Origin: JAVVHH01 sp050954595
Lineage (GTDB): Bacteria; Pseudomonadota; Alphaproteobacteria; Acetobacterales; Acetobacteraceae
Direction: 5' to 3'
NCBI GenBank assembly: GCA_050954595.1
Contig: JBPBQE010000335.1
Coordinates: 1 to 12,005, forward strand
Length of the DNA stretch: 12,005 nt
Positions 1 through 6,608 of the stretch are shown piece after piece. The notes beneath the pieces were generated by a model. The model saw only the letters and a program-made list of their open reading frames with translations. It searched no databases and was not told where the DNA came from. The position numbers were made by a program, and so were the translations under genes. Numbering within the stretch: the stretch's first letter is position 1; each line of letters begins with the position of its first letter.

Positions 1-1
1 C

Positions 2-682
2 CGTGCGCAGGATGCCGATGGCGTCCAGACTGGCGAGGCGCAGATCCCGACCGATGGCGGCGCCGTCGCCGGGATCTTCGCCAAGCCGCCGGGCGCCGGC
101 CCGTTCCCCTTCGTCCTGGTTGCGGAGAACGGCACCGGACTCGATCGCGTCGTCATCGATGCATGTCACGGCCTGGCCAAGGAGGGCTTCATGGCCGTCG
201 CGCCCGCCCTCTTCGCCGGCGACCCGCCCGACGGCACCCTCATGCAGCGACTAGACGCGGCCGCTGCCTGGGCGACGCAAAATGGCGGCGACCGGCTGCG
301 CACCGGCATTGTCGGCTTCGGCCCCGGCGGCCGCGTCGCCTGGATCTACGACGCCTTCAGCCCGGCCCTTAAAGCCGCTATCGCCTGGTATGGCCCGTTG
401 CAGGGCACGACTTCGCCCGCTCACCCGATGACCGCGCTCGACGCCGCCGGCCATCTCAACGCCCCCCTACTCGGCCTGTACGGCAAGAACGACGGCACGC
501 CGCAGCGCCTCCTGCTCGATGCGGAGGCCCGCGCCAAGAAGGCAGGCAAGACCGCCGAGATCGTCTCTTATGTCGGCGCCGGCCGTGACTTCGCCGTTCC
601 CGGCGCTTCCTTTGATCAAGCTGCCACGCTCGACGGCTGGCAGCGCACCCTCAAATGGCTGCGCGATCACGGCGTCGCGTAA
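2..682 (+). CDS. dienelactone hydrolase family protein, 5' truncated, probably catalytically dead
   Basis: The reading frame is open from the window edge to TAA at 680-682; the start lies upstream. The visible 226 codons have the alpha/beta-hydrolase layout of dienelactone hydrolases (carboxymethylenebutenolidase, COG0412): the Glu-bearing strand VAEN (Glu at 125-127), the APALFAG segment, the nucleophile elbow VGFGPGG (311-331), the Asp strand GLYGKND (Asp at 491-493) and a C-terminal WQRTLKWL helix. Family members normally carry Cys in the elbow (GxCxGG) and His in a GAGH motif. Here the elbow residue is Gly (320-322) and the GAGH position is Arg (584-586), so two of the three triad residues are missing. 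The first visible residues, RAQDADG, look like the end of an exported leader, but the N-terminus is not in view. It is either a pseudoenzyme or a divergent binding protein. The fold call is fairly sure; loss of activity is inferred. Confidence 0.82.
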   Translation, partial: RAQDADGVQTGEAQIPTDGGAVAGIFAKPPGAGPFPFVLVAENGTGLDRVVIDACHGLAKEGFMAVAPALFAGDPPDGTLMQRLDAAAAWATQNGGDRLRTGIVGFGPGGRVAWIYDAFSPALKAAIAWYGPLQGTTSPAHPMTALDAAGHLNAPLLGLYGKNDGTPQRLLLDAEARAKKAGKTAEIVSYVGAGRDFAVPGASFDQAATLDGWQRTLKWLRDHGVA

Positions 683-750
683 CGATCCACATCGGCGTTG
701 CAGCGGTGTCGCCGGAAGGCGATGCTGGGCCATGTCATCGTCAACGTCCC

Positions 751-1284
751 ATGCGCCGCCGCGCCCTGACCGATAGCGACCGCCGGGTCTGGGCCACCTA
801 CGTGCAGTATGTCGCGCAGCGTGCCGGCGCCATGCCCGTCGAGCCCCCACCCGCGCCGCCGGCGCCGCCGCCAAGCACCGTCGCCGATGCCAAGCCCGCC
901 ACACCGCCCGCGCCTGCGCGCGCCGCCAAGCGCATCCTCGCGCCCATCGAGATTGGCACATCGCCCGGCGGCGTGGACCGCAGCACCTGGACCCGGCTGC
1001 ACGCGGGTAAGCTCTCCCCCGAGCGCACGCTCGATCTCCACGGCCGCACCGTGCAGCGCGCCCATGCCGACCTCCACGCTTTCCTGGGCGCCGCGCGATC
1101 CGAACGGCTCCGCTGCGTCGAGGTCATCACCGGGCGCGGCAGCGGCGAGACCGGCGGCGTCCTCCGCCGCGAGGTCCCGCTCTGGCTGAACGGCCCGGCG
1201 CTCCGCCCCATCGTGCTCGCAGCCTCGCACCCGCATCCGGCCAACCAAGGATCCATCCGCATCCTGCTCCGCCGCGTAAGGTGA
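751..1284 (+). CDS. Smr/MutS2-type domain protein
   Basis: This 177-residue protein ends in an Smr domain, a small nucleic-acid-binding or nicking module also found at the C-terminus of MutS2. Residues 1-25 are a basic helix starting MRRRALTDSDRRVW. Residues 29-57 form a Pro/Ala-rich linker. The Smr domain occupies about residues 85-175 with the hallmark LDLHG at 94-98 and TGRG at 127-130, and it ends with the strand IRILLRRV. The layout matches the stand-alone Smr proteins of alphaproteobacteria. The frame is open further upstream (ATG at 655 and GTG at 706). I chose ATG 751 because the family N-terminus begins there and 655 lies inside the preceding gene; no clear ribosome binding site precedes it. 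The stop TGA overlaps the GTG start of the next gene by 4 bp, so the two are probably translationally coupled. Its cellular substrate cannot be told from the sequence. Confidence 0.9.
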   Translation: MRRRALTDSDRRVWATYVQYVAQRAGAMPVEPPPAPPAPPPSTVADAKPATPPAPARAAKRILAPIEIGTSPGGVDRSTWTRLHAGKLSPERTLDLHGRTVQRAHADLHAFLGAARSERLRCVEVITGRGSGETGGVLRREVPLWLNGPALRPIVLAASHPHPANQGSIRILLRRVR

Positions 1285-1634
1285 CCCCGTTCGGCGCCCG
1301 GCTGCGCACCCTGCGCGACGCCAGCAGCATGACGCTGACCGAACTCGCTGCCCGCCTCCATGTCTCCCCGGCCTATCTCTCCGCTCTTGAACACGGCCAT
1401 CGCGGCGCGCCGGGCTCCGGCCTGGTGCAACAGGTTTGCGGCATCTTCGGCCTGATCTGGGACGACGCCGACGAACTGGGCCGCCTCGCCCGCCTGTCCC
1501 ACCCACGGGTCACGGTGGACACCGCCGGGCTATCCCCGGCGCAGACCGCGCTGGCCAACCGCCTGGCGCAGACCATCCACCGCCTCCCGCCGGAAACGGT
1601 GGACGCGATGCACGCCCTGCTCGACCGAAGTTAG
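1281..1634 (+). CDS. XRE-family helix-turn-helix protein
   Basis: This is a small 117-residue protein beginning with GTG inside the GTGA overlap with the Smr gene. Residues 4-58 form a Cro/C1-type (XRE) HTH: FGARLRTLRDASSMTLTELA leads into the recognition-helix stretch HVSPAYLSALEHG. The rest is a short C-terminal region predicted to be helical (LSPAQTALANRLAQTI and onward), with no recognisable sensor or enzyme domain. It is probably a DNA-binding regulator; its targets are unknown, and nothing operator-like stands out beside it. The tight coupling to an Smr protein looks like a conserved pair rather than a mobile or phage repressor. Its TAG stop overlaps, on the opposite strand, the TAA stop of gshB. 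Confidence 0.88.
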   Translation: MTPFGARLRTLRDASSMTLTELAARLHVSPAYLSALEHGHRGAPGSGLVQQVCGIFGLIWDDADELGRLARLSHPRVTVDTAGLSPAQTALANRLAQTIHRLPPETVDAMHALLDRS

Positions 1635-2596
1635 TGGCGCCCCAGCTTCGCCTCGATCCGGTCCCAGATCGCCGCGCTCAGATCGATGCCGTCGAAGCGG
1701 GCAATCTCCTGCAGCCCGGTCGGTGAGGTCACGTTGATCTCGGTCAGATAGTTGCCGATCACGTCGATGCCGACGAAGATCAGCCCCTTCTCGCGCAGCA
1801 TCGGCCCGATCGCCTCGCAGATCTCGCGGTCCCGAGTCGTCAGCGGCGACTGCTCCGGCCGTCCGCCGACATGCATGTTGCTGCGCGCCTCGCCCGCCGC
1901 CGGCACCCGGTTGACCGCGCCCATCGCCTCGCCATCGACCAGGATGATGCGCTTGTCCCCGGCCCGCACCGCCTTTTCGTAGCGCTGGATCATCAACGGC
2001 TCGCGCGACCGCGCCCAGTGCATCTCCAGCAGGCTCGCCAGGTTCTCGTCGTCTTCCTTGATGCGGAACACGCCGGTACCGCCATTGCCGAACAGCGGCT
2101 TGACGATGATGTCGCGATGCTCGGCCCGGAACGCGCGCACCGCGTCCGGGTCCCAAGTGATCAGCGTCGGCGGCATCAGGTCCGGGAAGTGCGTCACCAG
2201 CAGCTTCTCCGGCGAATCCCGCACATATTTCGGGTCGTTCACCACCAGCGTCTTCGGGTGGATGTGCTCCAGCATGTGCGTGGCGGTGATGTATGCCATG
2301 TCGAATGGCGGGTCCTGCCGCATCAGCACGGTGTCCATCGTGCCGAGATCGACCAACTCGGACGCACCGAACTTGTAGTGGTCGCCTGCCACTCGCTGCA
2401 CCGTCACCGGCCGCACCTTGGCCATCAGCCGGCCGGTGCGCGCCTCGCCGACGCCTTCGTGCAGCGACATATGCTTGACGTCGTAATGCCAAAGCTGGTG
2501 ACCACGTTTCTGCGCCTCCAGCATCAGCGCGAACGAACTATCCCCATCGATGCTGATCGACTCGATGGGGTCCATCTGGACGGCAACTTTCAGCAC
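1631..2596 (-). CDS. gshB: glutathione synthetase (ATP-grasp)
   Basis: GshB joins gamma-glutamylcysteine and glycine with ATP to make glutathione (EC 6.3.2.3) in the cytoplasm. The protein is 321 residues, normal for bacterial GshB. Family signatures run in order: N-terminal KVAVQMDPIESI with GDSSFALMLEAQ, MRQDPPFDMAYITATHMLE, the PEKLLVTHFPDLMPPTL hinge, the ATP-grasp segment IVKPLFGNGGTGVF, KRIILVDGEAMGAVNRVP, and the metal/substrate loop INVTSPTGLQEI near the C-terminus. I place the start at GTG 2596 because the conserved N-terminus begins there and AGGGG lies 7 nt upstream; the open frame continues upstream only as overlap with the previous gene. It is the last gene of the minus-strand operon, 10 bp after the acyltransferase. 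The stop overlaps that of the convergent HTH gene, with no terminator between them. Confidence 0.96.
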   Translation of the reverse strand: MLKVAVQMDPIESISIDGDSSFALMLEAQKRGHQLWHYDVKHMSLHEGVGEARTGRLMAKVRPVTVQRVAGDHYKFGASELVDLGTMDTVLMRQDPPFDMAYITATHMLEHIHPKTLVVNDPKYVRDSPEKLLVTHFPDLMPPTLITWDPDAVRAFRAEHRDIIVKPLFGNGGTGVFRIKEDDENLASLLEMHWARSREPLMIQRYEKAVRAGDKRIILVDGEAMGAVNRVPAAGEARSNMHVGGRPEQSPLTTRDREICEAIGPMLREKGLIFVGIDVIGNYLTEINVTSPTGLQEIARFDGIDLSAAIWDRIEAKLGRH

Positions 2597-2603
2597 GGCC
2601 TTA

Positions 2604-2608
2604 CCCCT
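2604..2608 (-). promoter_or_regulatory. ribosome binding site that decides the gshB start
   Basis: On the minus strand the sequence reads AGGGG, then 7 nt, then GTG (2596-2594). It overlaps the TAG stop of the upstream acyltransferase gene, which suggests coupled translation and supports GTG 2596 over the upstream frame extension. Confidence 0.6.
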
Positions 2609-3248
2609 ACTTTTCGGATTCGTATTTCTTGCAAAACTCTTCCGCCCCGAGCGCGCGGAAATCGCCCATCGCGATCCGTAGCCGCTCGTGCGGCCAATCC
2701 CACCACGCGATCGCCAGCAACCGCTCGATGACGCGCTCGTCGAACCGCAGCCGCAATACCCGCCCCGGATTGCCCACCACGATCGCAAACGGCGGCACGT
2801 CCTTGGTCACGATCGACCCGGCGCCCACCGCCGCCCCGCTGCCGATACTCACCCCCGGCAGCACCACCGCGCCGTGACCGATCCACACGTCGTTGCCCAA
2901 CATCACCGGCGTCGACCGTCGCCACTCGAAGAACGCGGTGTCGTCGTTGCCCATGCCATAGGCGCTGCTGCGGTAGCCCACATGGCTCATCATCACCCGC
3001 TTCAGCGGATGGTTGCCCGGGTTGATCCGCGTCTGCGCCGCGATCGAGCAGAACTTGCCAATCGTCGTGTAGATAATGTCGCTGTCGTTGACGACGTAGG
3101 AGTAGTCGCCGAACGCGCTCTCGGCGACCTTGGTCCGCGCGCCCACCTCGCAGAACCGCCCGAACGTCGTCGCTCGCACGGAGGCGGTCCGATGAATGTC
3201 GGGCTCACCGCCAAGGGCCTTGGCGGTGCTGTCCGGATCGTTCGCCAT
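2607..3248 (-). CDS. hexapeptide-repeat acyltransferase, 'phosphonate metabolism' subgroup (TIGR03308-like)
   Basis: This is a 213-residue left-handed beta-helix acyltransferase, probably using an acyl-CoA. The sequence IHRTASVRATTFGRFCEVGA opens the hexapeptide coils; GDYSYVVNDSDIIYTTIGKF and INPGNHPL follow, the latter carrying the His expected at the active site of the Vat/CatB (xenobiotic acetyltransferase) group. GNDVWIGHGAVVLPGVSIG and the VVGNPGRVLR exit strand come next, then a helical C-terminal tail containing AWWDWPHERLR. The YVVNDSDI, AWWDW and NPGNHP signatures match, from memory, proteins annotated as 'phosphonate metabolism transferase' (TIGR03308). No phn gene accompanies it here, so the real acceptor is unknown and could be a sugar or another small molecule. 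It starts at ATG 3248, 2 bp after the upstream flavoprotein gene, and runs into gshB, so it looks like an internal operon gene. Confidence 0.85.
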   Translation of the reverse strand: MANDPDSTAKALGGEPDIHRTASVRATTFGRFCEVGARTKVAESAFGDYSYVVNDSDIIYTTIGKFCSIAAQTRINPGNHPLKRVMMSHVGYRSSAYGMGNDDTAFFEWRRSTPVMLGNDVWIGHGAVVLPGVSIGSGAAVGAGSIVTKDVPPFAIVVGNPGRVLRLRFDERVIERLLAIAWWDWPHERLRIAMGDFRALGAEEFCKKYESEK

Positions 3249-3250
3249 GG

Positions 3251-4630
3251 CTAGTTGAGGAACAGTTTGCCCGGGTTCATGATCCCGCGCGGGTCCAGCG
3301 CCGTCTTGATCTGCCGCATCACCGCCAGCGTCTCGATGCCATGCTCCTCCTCGAGGAACTCGCGCTTGCCGATCCCCACCCCGTGCTCGCCCGAGCAGGA
3401 CCCGCCCAGCGACAGCGCCCGCGCCACGATCTTGCGGTCCAGCGCGAAGCCTTCCTCGATCCCCGCCGGCGTATCCGGCACCAGAATCACGGTGTGGAAG
3501 TTCCCGTCCCCTACATGCCCCACGATTGGCGCCGTCAGCCCAGAGGCATCGATGTCTTCCTTGGCGCCCACTACCAGCTCCGGCAACCGCGAGATCGGCA
3601 CCACCGCATCCGTGGTGATCCCCTTCCAGCCCGGCTTCAGCGCCAGCGCCGCCCAGTAGCCATCATGCCGCGCCTTCCACAGCTTGTTCCGCTCGGCCGC
3701 GTCCGTCGCCCACTGGAACCCGCTCGCCCCGAACCCGGCGGTGATCTCCTCCGTCAACGCCGCCTGCTCGGCCACCCCTGCCGCCGACCCGTGGAACTCC
3801 AGCAGCAGCGTCGGCGCTGGGACATAGCCCTCCAGCTTCGAGTACGCGATCGAGGCCGCCATCTGCACCTCGTCCAGCAGCTCGATCCGCGCGATCGGCA
3901 CCCCCGCCTGCAACACGGAAATCACGCTCTCGACCGCGGCCTCCAGCGACGGGAACTGGCAGATCGCCGCGCTCATCGCTTCCGGGATGCCATGCAGCCG
4001 TAATTGAATTTCGGTGATGACGCCCAGCGTCCCTTCCGACCCGATCATCAAATGGGTGAGATCATACCCGGTCGCCGACTTCCGCACCCGGCCGCCGGTC
4101 TGGATCAGCCGCCCGTCCGGCAACGCCACCTGCAACCCCAACACGTTCTCGCGAATGGTGCCGTAGCGCACCGCTGCCGTGCCGCTCGCCCGCGTGGCGC
4201 ACATGCCGCCGATGGTGCATTCGCTGCCGGGGTCGACCGGAAAGAACAATCCCTCCGCCCGCAGATGCTCGTTCAGCTGCTGCCGGGTCACGCCGGCCTG
4301 GATGCGGCAATCCATGTCCGCGGCATTGACCGCCAGCACCTTGTTCATCCGCGACATGTCGAGGCTGATCCCGCCCCGCACCGGCGTAACATGCCCTTCG
4401 AGCGACGTTCCCGCCCCGAACGGTACCACCGGCACCCCGTGCTGGTAGCAAAGTTGCAGCAACTGGGCGGCCTCTTCGCCGCGCTCGATGAACGCGACCG
4501 CGTCCGGCATCACCCGCGGCTGGTAGTCCTCGCCGTGGCTATGCTGCTCCCGCAGCGCGGCATTGACCGTCAGCCGCTCCCCTAGAAAATTCTGTGCAGA
4601 CGCGATGACGAGATCGACTTGGTTCGGCAT
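3251..4630 (-). CDS. dld: FAD-binding D-lactate dehydrogenase (cytochrome) / GlcD-type oxidase
   Basis: This 459-residue flavoprotein is of the VAO/PCMH fold. The FAD-binding half (about residues 40-215) shows VPFGAGTSLEGH, the VDPGSECTIGGM loop, RYGTIRENVLG and MIGSEGTLGVITE. The substrate or cap half contains VGHVGDGNFH (around 371-380), SGEHGVGIGKREF and the terminal DPRGIMNPGKLF, all typical of the DLD1/LDHD and GlcD group. Such enzymes oxidise D-2-hydroxyacids, usually D-lactate to pyruvate, and pass electrons to cytochrome c or the quinone pool. D-lactate dehydrogenase (EC 1.1.2.4) is preferred because glcE and glcF partners are absent and the length matches the single-subunit type; D-2-hydroxyglutarate or glycolate remain possible. 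It starts at ATG 4630, 64 bp downstream of hddA. I see no convincing terminator in that gap, so it may share the hddA transcript. Confidence 0.88.
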   Translation of the reverse strand: MPNQVDLVIASAQNFLGERLTVNAALREQHSHGEDYQPRVMPDAVAFIERGEEAAQLLQLCYQHGVPVVPFGAGTSLEGHVTPVRGGISLDMSRMNKVLAVNAADMDCRIQAGVTRQQLNEHLRAEGLFFPVDPGSECTIGGMCATRASGTAAVRYGTIRENVLGLQVALPDGRLIQTGGRVRKSATGYDLTHLMIGSEGTLGVITEIQLRLHGIPEAMSAAICQFPSLEAAVESVISVLQAGVPIARIELLDEVQMAASIAYSKLEGYVPAPTLLLEFHGSAAGVAEQAALTEEITAGFGASGFQWATDAAERNKLWKARHDGYWAALALKPGWKGITTDAVVPISRLPELVVGAKEDIDASGLTAPIVGHVGDGNFHTVILVPDTPAGIEEGFALDRKIVARALSLGGSCSGEHGVGIGKREFLEEEHGIETLAVMRQIKTALDPRGIMNPGKLFLN

Positions 4631-4694
4631 AGCATCGCTCTAGTGCTGCCCCGCCGGAAAGACAACGTCACTCGGGGGCCCCGCGCGATGACGG

Positions 4695-5789
4695 TTAGAA
4701 GATCTTCCACCCCTCCGACCCATGCCGCGTCATGTGACACGTCATCACCCGCCCGCTTTCCTTTTCCAGCGCCCGGATCACGTTCACGCGCCGCGCCGGG
4801 TCCACCAGGAACGTCATGAACCCGCCGCCGCCGGCGCCCGAGATCTTTCCCGCCAGCGCTCCGGCCGCCATCGCTGCCTCATATACCTGATCGATGCTGT
4901 CGTTGGTAATCCCCGCTGCCAGCTGCTTCTTGGCGATCCAGGATTTGCGCATGTAGGACGCGAACTGCGTCAGGTCGCCCTTCAGCAGGCATTCCTTCAT
5001 TCCGATCGCATCGACCTTCAACTCGTGCATCGCCGCCAGCGCCTTGCCCCCCTTGTCGGCCAGGTTCGCCGTCTGCTTCTCGATGATCGCCGCCGACGAC
5101 CTGGACACGCCGCTGTTGAACAGCACCAGCGAGGTTTCCAGCTCCGACATGATCCAGTTCTTCACCCGCAACGGGTTCACGATCACGCGGTCGTCTTTAT
5201 AGAACTCGATGAAGTTCACCCCACCGAACGCCGCCGCATACTGATCCTGCCGCCCGCCCGCCAGCTTGGCATCCGTCCGCTCGATCTCGAACGCCAGGTG
5301 CGCGATCTCGTACTCGCCCAGCGGCAGCCCCAGCCATTCGGCGAAGCACTTCACCAGCGACACCACCACCGTGCTCGACGTCCCCAGCCCGGAGCCCGGC
5401 GGTGCGTCGCAGAACGTCGTGATCCGGCACGACAGCGGCCGCCCGCCGTTGAACTGCTGCACGATGCGCCGATACACCGCCTTGTGCAGGATCAGCGGGT
5501 CCGCCACCGTCATGATCTCGTCCGCCGGCCCCTCGACCACCTGGTCGATGTCCGCGGCCGTCATCACCACGCGGCCATCGGTCGTCGGCTTGATCACCGT
5601 ATAGGCGTACATGTCGATGGTGACGTTCAGCACGGCCCCGCCATGCTCGTCGCAATAGGGCGACACATCCGTCCCGCCGCCCGCCAATCCCAATCGCAGC
5701 GGCGCCCTAGAGCGCACGAACGCAACCCGGCCGGGATCCATGAATGCGGTCGGCGACCGAGAAAAGTCTGTCGCTGCGTCGGGCATCAT
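4695..5789 (-). CDS. hddA: D-glycero-alpha-D-manno-heptose-7-phosphate kinase-like GHMP kinase
   Basis: This 364-residue GHMP-superfamily kinase is probably HddA (EC 2.7.1.168), which phosphorylates heptose-7-phosphate at C1 on the way to GDP-heptose for surface glycans. Visible motifs are RAPLRLGLAGGGTDVSPY (about 28-45), the ATP-binding loop PPGSGLGTSS (130-139), the ERTDAKLAGGRQDQYAAAFG region and the C-terminal SGAGGGGF (317-324). The GGGTD start and GGRQDQYAA motif separate this group from galactokinase and homoserine kinase. Fucose kinase-like or other sugar-1-kinases are the main alternatives. The start is ATGATG at 5789/5786; ATG at codon 17 could also be used, since residues 1-20 are not conserved-looking. 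The usual partners gmhA, gmhB/hddB and hddC are not in the window. It is the first gene of the minus-strand block and is divergent from birA across about 83 bp. Confidence 0.86.
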   Translation of the reverse strand: MMPDAATDFSRSPTAFMDPGRVAFVRSRAPLRLGLAGGGTDVSPYCDEHGGAVLNVTIDMYAYTVIKPTTDGRVVMTAADIDQVVEGPADEIMTVADPLILHKAVYRRIVQQFNGGRPLSCRITTFCDAPPGSGLGTSSTVVVSLVKCFAEWLGLPLGEYEIAHLAFEIERTDAKLAGGRQDQYAAAFGGVNFIEFYKDDRVIVNPLRVKNWIMSELETSLVLFNSGVSRSSAAIIEKQTANLADKGGKALAAMHELKVDAIGMKECLLKGDLTQFASYMRKSWIAKKQLAAGITNDSIDQVYEAAMAAGALAGKISGAGGGGFMTFLVDPARRVNVIRALEKESGRVMTCHMTRHGSEGWKIF

Positions 5790-5859
5790 CGCGGTATTCC
5801 GTTGAAACTGCGCTCCCGGTAGCGGAGGTCATCCCCTAACTCAAGCAACACCTCGACGC

Positions 5860-5863
5860 GGAG
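5860..5863 (+). promoter_or_regulatory. Shine-Dalgarno-like GGAG that supports a non-standard birA start
   Basis: GGAG lies 9 nt before the ATC triplet at 5873-5875, a normal distance for a start codon. No ATG, GTG or TTG exists in the birA frame between the upstream stop (TAA at 5837-5839) and ATG 5912, and 5912 has no Shine-Dalgarno sequence. A second purine stretch (GGAGG at 5824-5828) leads only into ATC CCC TAA and cannot serve this gene. Confidence 0.42.
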
Positions 5864-5872
5864 CCAACGCCC

Positions 5873-6598
5873 ATCTTCACGCTTCTCACGCTCGACACCG
5901 TCGACAGCACCATGCTCGAGGCCGCCCGCCAGGCCGCCGCCGGCCAGCGCGGCCCCCTCGTCATCTGCGCCCGCACCCAGACCGGCGGCGTCGGCCGGCA
6001 CGGCCGGAACTGGTCCTCCCCGCCCGGCAATCTCTACTGGACGGTCCTGCTCGACGACCCCGCCGACATCCCGCGCGACGCCGGCCTCGCCTTTGCCGCC
6101 GGGCTCGCCATCCTCGACGCGCTCGCCGCCCTCGGCATCCTGCCGGACCGCCTCCGCCTCAAGTGGCCCAACGACGTCCTGCTCGACGGCCGTAAGATCG
6201 CTGGCCTTCTCGTGGAGGCCAGCCTGACCGGAGCCCAGGCCCGCATCATCGTCGGCATCGGAATCAACGTCGCCACCTCCCCGGCGGACGCCGCCTATCC
6301 CGCCACCTCGCTCGCCGATGCCGGCCCCCTGCCCGCCCTCGACACCATGCGCGACGCCCTCACCGACGCATTCCTGCGCCGCCGCAGCCAATGGCACCGC
6401 ACCGGCCTGGGTCCTCTGCGCGACGAGGCCGCCGATCGCCTGCACGGCGTCGGCGCCTCCGCCACGGTTGCCCTGGACCGCGACCGCACCGACCTGCTGC
6501 ACGGCATCAACGAAGGCCTCGCCCCTTCCGGCGCGCTCCGCCTTCGTACCGCCGACGGCGCCCTGCACACCCTCCTCGCCGGCGACGTCCTCGCCTAA
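5873..6598 (+). CDS. birA: biotin-[acetyl-CoA-carboxylase] ligase, monofunctional
   Basis: BirA activates biotin with ATP and attaches it to the acceptor lysine of biotin carboxyl carrier proteins (EC 6.3.4.15). From the proposed start it has 241 residues and lacks the N-terminal HTH of E. coli BirA, so it should not act as a repressor. Motifs are VDSTM (10-14), the adenylate loop GVGRHG (39-44), SPPGNLYWTVLL, the catalytic KWPNDV (97-102), GRKIAGLLVE (106-115), IVGIGINV and a small C-terminal SH3-like domain. Two positions differ from the usual pattern: STN is STM, and the first Arg of GRGRxG is Val. The frame has no ATG, GTG or TTG before ATG 5912, which would cut off the biotin-binding DST motif. 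I therefore propose ATC 5873, preceded by GGAG. If ATG 5912 is used, the enzyme loses a conserved motif. The gpx gene follows after 10 bp. Confidence 0.88.
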   Translation: MFTLLTLDTVDSTMLEAARQAAAGQRGPLVICARTQTGGVGRHGRNWSSPPGNLYWTVLLDDPADIPRDAGLAFAAGLAILDALAALGILPDRLRLKWPNDVLLDGRKIAGLLVEASLTGAQARIIVGIGINVATSPADAAYPATSLADAGPLPALDTMRDALTDAFLRRRSQWHRTGLGPLRDEAADRLHGVGASATVALDRDRTDLLHGINEGLAPSGALRLRTADGALHTLLAGDVLA

Positions 6599-6608
6599 GC
6601 TCGCGCGC

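Noticed and set aside
722..769. 15-codon open frame after GGAAGG, overlapping the Smr start
   Set aside because: The purine stretch is only 2 nt from the ATG, too close for a normal Shine-Dalgarno, and there is no sign of a leader-peptide attenuator.
4631..4694. Possible terminator in the hddA-dld gap (GGGGGCCCC palindrome)
   Set aside because: The palindrome leaves no loop and no T-run follows on the minus strand.
4722..5822. 366-codon plus-strand open frame opposite hddA
   Set aside because: It is Arg/His/Pro-rich, has no family features, and lies antisense to a well-supported kinase; a typical GC-rich shadow frame.
5790..5872. Divergent promoter between hddA and birA
   Set aside because: A minus-strand TTGAGT-17-TACCGG pair and a plus-strand TTGAAA are present, but the -10 matches are too weak to call; promoters for both genes are nevertheless expected here.
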